NCBI GenBank assembly: GCA_963755985.1
Contig: CAVWLO010000003.1
Span: 1,169,891 to 1,233,890, forward strand
Length of the DNA stretch: 64,000 nucleotides
DNA from: DASXMT01 sp963755985
Lineage (GTDB): Bacteria > Actinomycetota > Acidimicrobiia > Acidimicrobiales > RAAP-2
Direction of reading: 5' to 3'
The notes under the pieces: model-generated
The model's input: only the letters and a program-made list of their open reading frames with translations
The model's database searches: none
What the model was told of the DNA's origin: nothing
Shown: piece by piece, positions 51,134-59,616 of the stretch
Numbering within the stretch: position 1 is the stretch's first letter
How the letters are laid out: every line of letters starts with the position of its first letter
Translations under genes and position numbers: made by a program

Positions 51134-52014
51134 GCGCCGACGGCCTGACCGGCCTGGTGGTGGTGGACAAGGAGCCCCAGTGGACGTCGCATGACGTCGT
51201 GGCCCGGTGCCGCCGGATCTTCGGGCAGCGCCGGGTGGGACACGCCGGCACCCTCGACCCCGACGCCACCGGCGTGCTCTTGGTGGGCCTCGGCCGCATG
51301 ACCCGGCTGCTCCGTTTCCTCACCGCCTTGCCCAAGACCTACGAGGCCGAGGTCGTGCTGGGCACGGCGACCACCACGCTCGACGCCTCCGGGGAGATCG
51401 TGGCGACCTGGGACATGAGCGCCGTCACCCTGGCCCAGGTCCGGGCGGCGGCCGCCGGGCTGGTCGGCGAGATCGAGCAGGTCCCACCCATGGTCTCGGC
51501 GGTCAAGGTGGACGGGAAGCGGTTGCACACCCTGGCCCGCCAGGGCATCGAGGTGGAGCGAGCCCCCCGCCCGGTCACCGTCCACCGTCTCGAGGTGCAG
51601 CCGACGGCGAGCAGCGGCGTGTACCGCATCGAGGTCGAGTGCTCCTCGGGGACCTACGTGCGATCGCTGGCCGCGGATGTCGGGGCCCTCTTGGGCGGGG
51701 GTGCCCACCTCCGCAACCTCCGCCGCACCCGGATCGGCTCCTTCTCCGCCGATGACGCCCGTACCGTCGCCGAGCTGAGCCCGGCCGTGGTCCTCACCCC
51801 GGCCCAGGGCCTCCGGGACGTCGAGCAGGTCGAGGTGACCACCGAGGTGGCCAAGCTGATCACCCGGGGCCTGGCCCTCGACCGGATACCGGTCGGGGTG
51901 AGCGGGGACGGGCCGTGGGGCCTGGTCGATCACGGTGGAGCGCTGCTGGCCGTCTACGAGGCGACCGACACCGACCGCATCCGGCCTGCCGTGGTGCTGA
52001 CGGCGGCGGGATGA
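51130..52014 (+). CDS. truB: tRNA pseudouridine(55) synthase TruB
   Basis: This 294-residue enzyme makes pseudouridine 55 in the T loop of tRNAs. It has the catalytic Asp43 in 'GHAGTLDPDATGVL', plus 'VGEIEQVPPMVSAVKVDGKR' and 'SSGTYVRSLAADVG'. The GTG start overlaps rbfA by four bases. It is in the standard nusA-infB-truB cluster. Confidence 0.96.
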   Translation: MSADGLTGLVVVDKEPQWTSHDVVARCRRIFGQRRVGHAGTLDPDATGVLLVGLGRMTRLLRFLTALPKTYEAEVVLGTATTTLDASGEIVATWDMSAVTLAQVRAAAAGLVGEIEQVPPMVSAVKVDGKRLHTLARQGIEVERAPRPVTVHRLEVQPTASSGVYRIEVECSSGTYVRSLAADVGALLGGGAHLRNLRRTRIGSFSADDARTVAELSPAVVLTPAQGLRDVEQVEVTTEVAKLITRGLALDRIPVGVSGDGPWGLVDHGGALLAVYEATDTDRIRPAVVLTAAG

Positions 52015-52045
52015 GGCTGTTCCCGGCGGCCGGCCGCCTGACCGG

Positions 52046-52051
52046 TAGCCT
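52046..52051 (+). promoter_or_regulatory. -10 hexamer TAGCCT before ribF
   Basis: The hexamer ends nine bases before the ribF ATG with no Shine-Dalgarno. Confidence 0.45.
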
Positions 52052-52060
52052 CGAGCCCTG

Positions 52061-53020
52061 ATGGAGATCGTCACCGACCCGACCGCGAGCGTGCCCCCCG
52101 CTGGAGGATCGGCGGTCACCATCGGCGCCTACGACGGCGTCCACATCGGGCACCAGGCCCTGTTGGCCGACCTGCGGGCCCGGGCCGAGCAGCGAGGCCT
52201 GGCCACGGTGGTGGTCACCTTCGACCGTCACCCGGCCACCGTGGTGCGGCCCGATTCGGCGCCCTTGCTGCTCTGCGACCTGGCCCAGAAGCTCGAGCTG
52301 CTGGCTGCAGCCGAGGTCGACCGGACGGTGGTGGTCCCCTTCGACGAGGAGCGGGCCAACGAGTCGGCCGAGGACTTCGTCTCCGAGGTCCTCATCGGTG
52401 GGCTGTCCTCCAGGCTGGTCGTGGTGGGGGAGGACTTCCACTTCGGGCACGGGCGGAAGGGCAACGTGGCCCTCTTGAAGGAGATGGGTGTCGACGGCGG
52501 CTTCACCGTCGAGGGGATATCCCTGACCACGGCGGGCGACGCCGGGCTCGGGACCGCGTCCATCTCGTCCACCCGCATCCGTTCGCTGGTGGCCGAGGGC
52601 CGGGTGGCCGATGCGGCCCTCTTGTTGGGTCGTCCCCACCAGGTGCGGGGCGTGGTCGTGCACGGCGACGCCCGGGGCGGAGCCGACCTCGGGTTCCCCA
52701 CGGCCAACGTGGCGGTCCCGGCCGGGATCGCCATCCCTGCGGTCGGCGTCTACGCCGGTTGGTACGAGCGACCCGACGGCACCCGGTGGGCCGCGGCGAT
52801 CTCGGTCGGCACCCGCCCGACCTTCTACGGGGACGCGGGCCGCCTCCTGGTCGAGGCCTTCCTGTTGGACTTCGACGGCGACCTCTACGGTGAGGAGGCC
52901 AGGGTCTCGTTCGTGGACCGGGTCCGTCGCGACGAGCTGCGCTTCGACTCGGTCGACGACCTGGTGACCCAGATGCACAGAGACGTCGACGCCACCCGGA
53001 CCGCACTCGCCGGCGGTTGA
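52061..53020 (+). CDS. ribF: Bifunctional riboflavin kinase/FAD synthetase
   Basis: This 319-residue enzyme makes FMN and FAD. The FAD synthetase half has 'TIGAYDGVHIGHQALL' and 'ISSTRIRSLVAEG', and the riboflavin kinase half has 'GADLGFPTANV' and 'LLDFDGDLYGEEARVSFVDRVR'. The length is normal. It closes the rimP-nusA cluster, with its own predicted -10. It is convergent with the acyl-CoA synthetase gene. Confidence 0.96.
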   Translation: MEIVTDPTASVPPAGGSAVTIGAYDGVHIGHQALLADLRARAEQRGLATVVVTFDRHPATVVRPDSAPLLLCDLAQKLELLAAAEVDRTVVVPFDEERANESAEDFVSEVLIGGLSSRLVVVGEDFHFGHGRKGNVALLKEMGVDGGFTVEGISLTTAGDAGLGTASISSTRIRSLVAEGRVADAALLLGRPHQVRGVVVHGDARGGADLGFPTANVAVPAGIAIPAVGVYAGWYERPDGTRWAAAISVGTRPTFYGDAGRLLVEAFLLDFDGDLYGEEARVSFVDRVRRDELRFDSVDDLVTQMHRDVDATRTALAGG

Positions 53021-53035
53021 GCTCCAGAAGCGCCG

Positions 53036-54859
53036 CTACGGGCTGGCCGCGGTGGACTTGTCGCCCAAGAGCTCGTCGCGGAGCTCGCGCTTCAGCACCT
53101 TGCCGGCCGGGTTGCGGGGCAGTTGCTGGCTCCGGAACCAGTAGCGGGTGGGCACGTTGAAGGCGGCCAATCGCTCGCCGACGAAGCGGGACAGCTCGTC
53201 GGCACCCACCTCGCGGCCGGGGTGGAGCACGACCACCGCCCCGACCTCTTCGCCCAGCACGGGATGGGGCACCCCGATGACCGCGCAGTCGGCCACCGCC
53301 GGGTGTTCGTAGAGCGCCGCCTCCACCTCTACGCAGTAGACGTTCTCGCCGCCGCGGATGATCATGTCCTTGGTCCGGTCCACGATGTGGACGTAGCCCT
53401 CCTCGTCGATGCGGGCTACGTCGCCGGTGTGGAGCCAGCCGGCAGTGAAGGCCCGGGCCGTGTCCTCCTCTCGGTGCCAGTAGCCGCGCACGACGTTCGG
53501 GCCCTTGATCCACAGCTCGCCGGTCCGGTCGGGGTCGGGGGCCTGGCCGAGGGGGGGCTCGGTCCCCCGATAGTCGTCGGGGACGACGGCGACATCGCAC
53601 ACCGGAACCGGGCGACCGACGCTGTCGGGCTTGCGGACGTAGTCGTCACCGGAGTTCATGGTGCTCATGGCCGACGTCTCGGTCAGCCCGTACCCGTTGG
53701 AGGGCGAGCCGACCGGAAAGTGCTCTTTGATCCGGCGGACCAGGTCCGGGGGGGCCGGGGCCCCGCCGTAGGAGATGCTCCGCACCGACGAGGTATCGCG
53801 CTGGGCGAAGTCGGGCGAATCGATGATCTGCATGACCATGGCGGGAACCCCGCCGAAGAGGCTGACCTTTTCCCGCTCGATGAGCTCGAGGGCCCGCTCG
53901 GGGTCGAAGTGGTGCATCATCACCAGCTTCCCGCCGGCCGCAGTGTTGGTGATGAGCACGGCGTGGCAGCCGGTGGCGTGGAAGAGCGGTACCGACAAGA
54001 GGTTGGCGTTCTGCCTGCCCGATCCGACGTCGCCCGGGGACCCGCTGTGGCGGAGCTGGCCCTGGCTGGCGATGAAGAACAGGTTCATGAGGTTGGAGCA
54101 GGTGTTGCGATGGGTGCCCACTGCTCCTTTGGGCTTTCCGGTGGTACCCGAGGTGTAGAAGATGGTGGCGTCGTCATCAGGATGGAGGTCGACCTCGGGG
54201 AGCCCTCGCTCGCTGTCGGTCTCGCCCATGGCATCGGCGAAGGCGGCCACGGTGATCCGCTCGGGCACCTCCACATCGGGGGTCGGGTCGGAGCGGGCGG
54301 AGACGCCCGCGTCCCTCGTCTCCGAGGCCACCACCATGGCGCCCAGGTCGGGCAGCTCGCCCAGGTGGGGACGGAGCCGGGCGGCGCGCTCCTCATCAAC
54401 GAAGACCACCGAGGTGCCCGAGTCGCGCAGCCCGTAGGCCAGCTCGGGCCCGGTCCACCAGGCGTTCAACGGCACCACCACGGCTCCGGTCACGGCCGAG
54501 GCCCAAAAGGCGATGATCCACTCGGGGAGATTGCGCATGGCGATGGCCACCCGGTCGCCCTTGTATACCCCGAACCGCTCCTCTAGCTGCCGGGCCAGTG
54601 CGGAGGCCATGGCGAAGTGCTGGGCGAAGGTGATCCGCTCGTCCTCGTAGACGATGAAGTCCCTGTCGCCATGGGCGGCCGAGAGCTCGAGCACGGTACG
54701 CAGACTGTTCGGGGCCTGCTTCCAGATGCGCGTGGGCACGCCCCGGATCTCCAGCTCGTCCATCTCGAAGAGCTGTCCGGGAGCGGTCAGCGTGGCCGTG
54801 GCCTGGGTGAGGGTCATGGGGGCGGGATCGGGCGCGGGCTGCTCGGCGGTCTCGGTCAT
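53036..54859 (-). CDS. Long-chain acyl-CoA synthetase-like AMP-dependent ligase
   Basis: This 607-residue ANL-family ligase activates a carboxylate as its CoA ester. Motifs are the P-loop 'TSGTTGKPKGAVGT', 'NGYGLTETSAM', 'TGDVARIDEEGYVHIVDRTK' and the catalytic Lys in 'RNPAGKVLKRELRDE'. The first 45 residues are a family-variable N-terminus. The ATG overlaps the orn stop by four bases. The substrate is probably a fatty acid, but this is not certain. A WS/DGAT acyltransferase nearby may use such acyl-CoAs. Confidence 0.9.
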   Translation of the reverse strand: MTETAEQPAPDPAPMTLTQATATLTAPGQLFEMDELEIRGVPTRIWKQAPNSLRTVLELSAAHGDRDFIVYEDERITFAQHFAMASALARQLEERFGVYKGDRVAIAMRNLPEWIIAFWASAVTGAVVVPLNAWWTGPELAYGLRDSGTSVVFVDEERAARLRPHLGELPDLGAMVVASETRDAGVSARSDPTPDVEVPERITVAAFADAMGETDSERGLPEVDLHPDDDATIFYTSGTTGKPKGAVGTHRNTCSNLMNLFFIASQGQLRHSGSPGDVGSGRQNANLLSVPLFHATGCHAVLITNTAAGGKLVMMHHFDPERALELIEREKVSLFGGVPAMVMQIIDSPDFAQRDTSSVRSISYGGAPAPPDLVRRIKEHFPVGSPSNGYGLTETSAMSTMNSGDDYVRKPDSVGRPVPVCDVAVVPDDYRGTEPPLGQAPDPDRTGELWIKGPNVVRGYWHREEDTARAFTAGWLHTGDVARIDEEGYVHIVDRTKDMIIRGGENVYCVEVEAALYEHPAVADCAVIGVPHPVLGEEVGAVVVLHPGREVGADELSRFVGERLAAFNVPTRYWFRSQQLPRNPAGKVLKRELRDELLGDKSTAASP

Positions 54860-55467
54860 GGCTCTCCTTCTGGCTCGTCCGGTTGGGTGGTCACGGCCGG
54901 GCCCGCGGCTTCAGTCGTCGCCGGCGCCCCCGTGGCCGGTCGGAACATGGTGGCCCGGTAGTAGGCCAGCTCGGCCACGCTCTCTTTGATATCGCCCATG
55001 GCTCGGTGGTCGCCCGCCTTGGCCGGGGCCGAACGGACGACATCGGGGTACCACCGGCGGCACAGCTCCTTCACGGTGGACACGTCGACCGATCGGTAGT
55101 GGAGGTACTCCTCGATCGCGGGCAGGTAGGCGGCCAGGAAGCGGCGGTCGGTCCCGATCGAATTGCCGGCCAGCGGCACCGTTCGGGCCTTGGGCACGTG
55201 CTCTTGGATGAAGGCCAGCGTGGCCGCCCCGGCGTCGGCCAACGCGAGGGTCGACGCCTTGATCTCTTTCAACAGGCCGCTCGAGGTGTGCATCTTCCGG
55301 ACGAAGTCGTCCATCTCGGCCAGCTTCGCCGCCGGCGTGGCCACGACCAGGTCAGGGCCCTCGGCCACGATGGTCAGGTCGTCGTCGGTGACCAGGGTGG
55401 CGATCTCGACGATGACGTGGCGCCCCGGGTCGAGGCCGGTCATCTCCAGGTCCATCCACACGAGCAC
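54856..55467 (-). CDS. orn: Oligoribonuclease
   Basis: This 203-residue DEDDh exonuclease degrades 2-5 nt RNA. It has 'VWMDLEMTGLDPGRH' (catalytic Asp and Glu), 'GNSIGTDRRFLAAYLP', 'RSVDVSTVKEL' and 'DHRAMGDIKESVAELAYYR'. The GTG at 55467 lies eight bases downstream of a TAGCGT hexamer on the same strand. Coupled translation with the acyl-CoA synthetase is suggested by their overlap. Confidence 0.95.
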   Translation of the reverse strand: MLVWMDLEMTGLDPGRHVIVEIATLVTDDDLTIVAEGPDLVVATPAAKLAEMDDFVRKMHTSSGLLKEIKASTLALADAGAATLAFIQEHVPKARTVPLAGNSIGTDRRFLAAYLPAIEEYLHYRSVDVSTVKELCRRWYPDVVRSAPAKAGDHRAMGDIKESVAELAYYRATMFRPATGAPATTEAAGPAVTTQPDEPEGEP

Positions 55468-55475
55468 GAAAGGGG

Positions 55476-55481
55476 ACGCTA
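55476..55481 (-). promoter_or_regulatory. -10 hexamer TAGCGT before orn
   Basis: On the reverse strand the hexamer ends eight bases before the orn GTG without a Shine-Dalgarno. Confidence 0.45.
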
Positions 55482-55612
55482 TCGGGTGTGTTCGCCCACT
55501 CCAAGTGGCACGTGGCCCTGTGCCTGGCCCGGGCCTCCGTGACCGTCACACTCGGGACACGGGTTGGCCGTCGCAGTAGCGTCAACGGGGAAGCGACACA
55601 TGAGGAGCGACT

Positions 55613-56098
55613 TTGTCAGGGCAGGTGGACGTGGTTGAGCCGATGGAGGGCCCCGGGGGCTCCCTGGAACTGCCGGTGATCCGGCTCGACCCCGGTCTTC
55701 CGCTGCCCGGCTACGCCACCGCCGGGGACGCCGGGGCCGACCTGGTGGCCCGGACGGGGGTGACCCTTGCTCCAAGAGGCGGGCGGGCGGTGGTGCCGAC
55801 CGGCATCGCGCTGGCCATACCGGTCGGGTACGCCGGGTTCATCCAGCCCCGGAGCGGGCTAGCCATGCGCCACGGGGTGACCTGTCTGAACACGCCGGGG
55901 CTGATCGATTCGGGCTACCGCGACGAGCTGGCCGTACTCCTGGTCAACACCGATCCCGAACATACCTATGAGGTGCAGCGCGGGGACCGCATCGCCCAAC
56001 TGGTGATCCAACGGGTGGACACGGCGGCCTTCGTCGAAGTGGCCGAGCTGCCGCCGAGCCAGCGCGGCCTCGGCGGCTTCGGGTCGACGGGTCGCTAG
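55613..56098 (+). CDS. dut: dUTP diphosphatase
   Basis: This trimeric dUTPase (161 residues) hydrolyses dUTP to keep uracil out of DNA. All five motifs are visible: 'GDAGADL', 'PRSGLAMRHGV', 'GLIDSGYRDEL', 'RGDRIAQLVI' and the C-terminal 'RGLGGFGSTGR'. The TTG at 55613 follows GAGGAG with five bases between and is the best start. An ATG slightly downstream also fits. It is divergent from orn. Confidence 0.94.
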   Translation: MSGQVDVVEPMEGPGGSLELPVIRLDPGLPLPGYATAGDAGADLVARTGVTLAPRGGRAVVPTGIALAIPVGYAGFIQPRSGLAMRHGVTCLNTPGLIDSGYRDELAVLLVNTDPEHTYEVQRGDRIAQLVIQRVDTAAFVEVAELPPSQRGLGGFGSTGR

Positions 56099-56113
56099 GG
56101 TCGGCGATCGGCG

Positions 56114-57562
56114 GTGACCATGCGGCGGATGCAGGGTCTCGACGGAGCATTCCTGGCCATCGAGTCGCCCACCACCCACCTGCACATTGCCGGGGTACTG
56201 GTCCTCGACGCATCGGGGGCACAACCCGGAGTCACGTTCCGGCGGATCAGGGAAGCCGTGGCCGAGCGGGTGCACCTGGTCGTCCCGTTCCGGCAACGTC
56301 TGTGGGCAGTGCCATTCGGGCTGCAGCACCCCTCGCTGGTCGACGACCCCGACTTCGACCTCGATTACCACGTGCGCCGAGTGAGCCTGCCCCATCCTGG
56401 TGGGCCCGACGAACTGGCTGCGCTAGTCGGGGAACTGGTGGGCCGGCCCCTCGACCGTCATCGCCCACTGTGGGAGTTCACCGTGGTGGAAGGGCTGGAG
56501 CACGGGCACGTGGCCATGGTGACCAAGGTCCATCACGCCATCATCGACGGGGTCTCGGGTGCCGAGATCCTGGCCAACTTCCTGGACCTGTCCGAGGAGG
56601 GCCGACCGGCGTTCGCACCGACCGATGCCTGGGCGCCCGATCCCGCTCCCGGCGAGATCGACCAGGTTCGAAGCATCATCGGCAACGTGGTGGGCCAGAC
56701 CGGCGTCGCCGCGCAGACCGTCGGCCGGACGGTGCAGTCGATACGGAGGCTGACCAGTCACAACCGGTCGATCCCGGCGGCACTGCCTCCCGCCCCCTTC
56801 GAAGCCCCGAGGACATCGATCAACCGGGCCATCTCACCCCATCGCCGGGTGGCCTTCACCGAGGTACCGCTGGCCGACGTCAAGCGGGTGAGTGACGTGT
56901 TGGGCAGCACGGCCAACGACGTGGTCCTGGCCATGGTGGCTGGGACGCTCCGGGACTTCTTTCGTGACCGGGGCGAACCGTTGAGCTCGTCGCTCGTGGC
57001 CATGGTCCCGGTGTCGGTGCGCATCGACGAGGAACGAGGGTCGCTGGGGAATCGGCTGTCGGCCATGCTGGTCTCGTTGGCGACGAGCGTCGAGGACCCG
57101 GCGGCCCGGCTCCGGCTGATCAGTGAGGGAGCGGCGGCGGCCAAGGTGCAACAGACAGTGGTCGGCTCTGATCTGTTCACCGGATGGGCCCAGTCGCTGG
57201 CCCCGGCCATCGCCACGCGGGCCTCGAGGTTGGTGAGCAACCTCCGGGCCTTCGACCATCTGCCGCCGATGTTCAACGCGATCGTCTCGAACATCCCGGG
57301 TCCAGACGTGCCCCTCTACCTAGCCGGGAGCCGTCTCGTGGCCATGTACCCGTTGGGCCCGGTCATCGAGGGGGTGGGGGTCAACATCACCGTATTCTCG
57401 TATTCAGGGGCCATGTACGCCGGGATCAACGCCTGCTGGGACCTGGTGCCCGACGTAGGCGTCGTGGCTGCCGGCCTCCGGGACTCGCTCGACGCCCTGG
57501 TGAAGGAGGCGGACCGGCGGGACCGACCGGTGCCGTGGTGGCACGGGGATGTTCAGGGCTAG
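56114..57562 (+). CDS. Wax ester synthase/diacylglycerol acyltransferase (WS/DGAT)
   Basis: This 482-residue acyltransferase makes wax esters or triacylglycerol from acyl-CoA. It has the catalytic HHAIIDG (His140-His141...Asp145), the N-terminal 'MQGLDGAFLAIESPTTH' and the C-terminal 'NAIVSNIPGPDVPLY' PLYLAG-type region. The GTG at 56114 is immediately followed by an ATG two codons later. Storage-lipid synthesis is common in actinobacteria. The nearby acyl-CoA synthetase could supply its substrate. Confidence 0.93.
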   Translation: MTMRRMQGLDGAFLAIESPTTHLHIAGVLVLDASGAQPGVTFRRIREAVAERVHLVVPFRQRLWAVPFGLQHPSLVDDPDFDLDYHVRRVSLPHPGGPDELAALVGELVGRPLDRHRPLWEFTVVEGLEHGHVAMVTKVHHAIIDGVSGAEILANFLDLSEEGRPAFAPTDAWAPDPAPGEIDQVRSIIGNVVGQTGVAAQTVGRTVQSIRRLTSHNRSIPAALPPAPFEAPRTSINRAISPHRRVAFTEVPLADVKRVSDVLGSTANDVVLAMVAGTLRDFFRDRGEPLSSSLVAMVPVSVRIDEERGSLGNRLSAMLVSLATSVEDPAARLRLISEGAAAAKVQQTVVGSDLFTGWAQSLAPAIATRASRLVSNLRAFDHLPPMFNAIVSNIPGPDVPLYLAGSRLVAMYPLGPVIEGVGVNITVFSYSGAMYAGINACWDLVPDVGVVAAGLRDSLDALVKEADRRDRPVPWWHGDVQG

Positions 57563-57605
57563 CAGGGTCCTTTGCTCCAGTCCGGGTGGGGGAGAGCCTG
57601 GCTGC

Positions 57606-57611
57606 TACAGT
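57606..57611 (+). promoter_or_regulatory. -10 hexamer TACAGT before tRNA-Gly
   Basis: The hexamer ends 11 bases before the mature tRNA 5' end, consistent with a short processed leader. Confidence 0.45.
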
Positions 57612-57622
57612 GTTCTCCTCAC

Positions 57623-57698
57623 GCGGACGTGGCTCAGCTGGTAGAGCACAACCTTGCCAAGGTTGGGGTCGCGGGTTCGAATCCCGTCGTCCGCTCCA
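57623..57698 (+). tRNA. tRNA-Gly (GCC)
   Basis: The cloverleaf folds fully. The acceptor GCGGACG pairs with CGTCCGC, the D arm contains AGCTGGTAGA, and the anticodon loop TTGCCAA is closed by CAACC/GGTTG. The T arm contains GGTTCGAATCC, and CCA is encoded. Anticodon GCC reads glycine GGC and GGT codons, which are abundant in this GC-rich genome. Confidence 0.95.
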
Positions 57699-57723
57699 AG
57701 CGAAGTACCAGGTCAGGGGCTTG

Positions 57724-57747
57724 CGAGGGGCCGAAAAGGGCCCCTCG
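57724..57747 (+). terminator. Hairpin downstream of tRNA-Gly
   Basis: CGAGGGGCC and GGCCCCTCG pair over nine bases with loop GAAAAG. It lies 26 bases after the tRNA and is a likely terminator, although a U-tract is absent. Confidence 0.55.
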
Positions 57748-57785
57748 TGGCGCGTGCCAAGGGGACGGCGCACCACATTTGCACC

Positions 57786-57798
57786 TGAAGGGTGTCAT
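57786..57798 (+). repeat. Left terminal inverted repeat of the IS
   Basis: TGAAGGGTGTCAT, the exact inverse of the right end. Confidence 0.85.
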
Positions 57799-57967
57799 CC
57801 GATAATCGGTCACTGACCGCGCGCAAAATGACCTCACGAGTATGTACTCGAAATAAGGGAATGGCTCCGTCGTGGTGACTCAAAGGAGACGGGGCGCGCT
57901 TCGATAGACCCCTGAACTCCGATTGGCGCCGTGTCAGAGCACCGCATTGCGGTACTCGTGGAAAGGC

Positions 57968-59032
57968 TTACGCAGCCTTCCGGTGGTATTCATGGATAAG
58001 GCCACCGAGGCGATCGCGGCGCACGATCGGCCCAGTGGCTTCTGCGATGCCGAGCGGCGGTCCGCCCTCGGGTATTCGCAGGTCGAGTCCTCGGTGGGGT
58101 CGCTCCCGGTTGTAGTGATTGATGTAGGTCTTCAACACCGACTCGAGATGACGTTCGCCGAGGATGAAGATCCTGTCGAGGCACTCGGTGCGAACTGTTC
58201 GGACGAAGCGCTCGGCATAGGCATTTGCTTTCGGGGCTCGCCACGGGGTGCGAATGATCTCCACACCCTCTGCTTTGAACACTTCGTCGAATGGCTCTCC
58301 GAATCGATGGTCTCGGTCGTGGACGAGGAAACGCAACGGCGTCGATCGGGACTCTCGCTCCTCTGACAGGTTGCGGGCGATCTGGGTACACCACTTCACG
58401 TTGGTCGCACCGTCAGTGACCCCGCCTATCAGGACCCTTCGGGTGTGGAGATCGATGAAGAATAGGACATGGAGGGTTTTCAGGCGTACCGTCTCGACGG
58501 TGAAGAGGTCACAAGCGACGATCGATGCCGCCTGGGTTCGCATGAACTTGCTCCAGGTGTCACGTTTGGGACCAGGCCTTCGCTTCGGGGCGATGACCCG
58601 GCGGATGCTCGATGCCGAGATCTCGATTCCCACCTTGAGCAGCTCACCTTGGATGCGCTGGTAGCCCCACAAGGGATTCTCCTTGGACAGGCGCCATACC
58701 AGTAGCTGGGTCTGTTGGGACACCGCCCTTTTTGGGGTCACTCGATGGGGTTGAGTCCATTTCCGTCGGATGAGCTCTCGATGCCAACGTCGCAGCGTGT
58801 CTGGCGTTACCAGCGACGAGGTGCGTTCCCACACCGGGCGGAGTCGCTGCAGCACCGCGAGCACCATGCGTTCCTCGGGCTTCACCTTTGGACGGTTCAC
58901 CTGACGGCGGAGGATGGCTACTTCTTGGCGGAGGACCAATAACTCGATGTCCTTTGACCGACTGGTCCGACAGCAGAGGAGAAGGAGCCGGAAGAGCTGT
59001 CGGCTGAGCAAAGCGATGACTCGAATGACCAT
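57968..59032 (-). CDS. Integrase-core (rve) DDE transposase
   Basis: This 354-residue transposase has an N-terminal hydrophobic and basic helical region ('VLRQEVAILRRQVNRPKVK'), a helix-turn-helix region ('TPDTLRRWHRELIRRKW') and an rve domain. The likely DDE residues lie in 'ACDLFTVET', 'VHDRDHRFG' and 'KANAYAERFVRTVRTECLDR'. It resembles the IS3/IS481-like transposases common in actinobacteria, here as a single intact frame. It lies wholly between the terminal repeats, 182 bases from the left end and 85 from the right. Confidence 0.9.
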   Translation of the reverse strand: MVIRVIALLSRQLFRLLLLCCRTSRSKDIELLVLRQEVAILRRQVNRPKVKPEERMVLAVLQRLRPVWERTSSLVTPDTLRRWHRELIRRKWTQPHRVTPKRAVSQQTQLLVWRLSKENPLWGYQRIQGELLKVGIEISASSIRRVIAPKRRPGPKRDTWSKFMRTQAASIVACDLFTVETVRLKTLHVLFFIDLHTRRVLIGGVTDGATNVKWCTQIARNLSEERESRSTPLRFLVHDRDHRFGEPFDEVFKAEGVEIIRTPWRAPKANAYAERFVRTVRTECLDRIFILGERHLESVLKTYINHYNRERPHRGLDLRIPEGGPPLGIAEATGPIVRRDRLGGLIHEYHRKAA

Positions 59033-59116
59033 CGATTAATTCTGGCCACAGCGGGAGACGTTATTCATCGGATCGGGTGGAGGTCCTCTCACCAGGGAAA
59101 ATGGGCCGACACTGTC

Positions 59117-59129
59117 ATGACACCCTTCA
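59117..59129 (-). repeat. Right terminal inverted repeat of the IS
   Basis: This end reads TGAAGGGTGTCAT on the reverse strand. Its first three bases (TGA) serve as the stop codon of the adjacent gene. Confidence 0.85.
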
Positions 59130-59612
59130 AGGCCTTCCGTGGACAAGGACCTCCCGGTGCAGGATCAGCGTCAACGCGGCCGCCCCGGCCAGGACCATGA
59201 AGGCCACTGCCTCGACGATCAGTGATGTCGTGGCGTAGGGAGCGCTGAGGCTGTCCTGAAAGCCGAACAGGCCGACGTACACCGAGAGCAGCAGGCCACC
59301 GATGGTGCCGATGGCGAAGAGTGCGGCCCCGGCCAGCACCACCAGCCGCCGGAATACTGCGACCAGGACGGCCAGGACGATGCCGGCGATGCCCTGGATC
59401 AGAAAGAGCGGCCCGATCGTGGGGATGTGCTGATAGCTCTGTGACCACAGATGGAGATGGATGACCGCCGACAGCACCAACAGAACAGCACCGATCCACG
59501 CCATTCCACTGACGATCGGCCCCGGCGACCCTGTGAGGCTAACCATCCGTCCCCGTACGCCCGATGCCCGAGCATCCGTTCCGCGAGTCTCCAGTGGTTG
59601 GGTTTGGCTCAT
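59127..59612 (-). CDS. Four-helix membrane protein, 3' end set by the IS
   Basis: This 161-residue protein has four predicted membrane helices ('MAWIGAVLLVLSAVIHLHLW', 'FLIQGIAGIVLAVLVAVF', 'VVLAGAALFAIGTIGGLLL', 'LIVEAVAFMVLAGAAALTLI') after a polar N-terminus of about 35 residues. The pattern is like DUF4383-type proteins, but that assignment is weak. Its stop codon TGA is the outermost triplet of the IS right repeat, so the original C-terminus may have been cut. The ATG at 59612 lies four bases after the upstream gene's stop, so the two form one unit. Confidence 0.65.
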   Translation of the reverse strand: MSQTQPLETRGTDARASGVRGRMVSLTGSPGPIVSGMAWIGAVLLVLSAVIHLHLWSQSYQHIPTIGPLFLIQGIAGIVLAVLVAVFRRLVVLAGAALFAIGTIGGLLLSVYVGLFGFQDSLSAPYATTSLIVEAVAFMVLAGAAALTLILHREVLVHGRP

Positions 59613-59616
59613 ATCA

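Larger units (their letters stand above)
57786..59129 (-). mobile_element. Insertion sequence, 1344 bp, with 13-bp terminal inverted repeats
   Basis: TGAAGGGTGTCAT at 57786-57798 is repeated inverted at 59117-59129 and encloses a complete DDE (rve) transposase on the reverse strand. Further matches inside the ends extend the repeats imperfectly to roughly 24 bp. No target duplication is visible. The right end abuts, and supplies the stop codon of, a membrane-protein gene. The left end lies 88 bases after tRNA-Gly. Confidence 0.85.

Noticed and set aside
52015..52060. FMN riboswitch before ribF
   Set aside because: The gap is under 50 bases and none of the conserved aptamer segments is present.
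57772..59143. Target-site duplication flanking the IS
   Set aside because: Bases before the left repeat and after the right repeat do not match at any short length.
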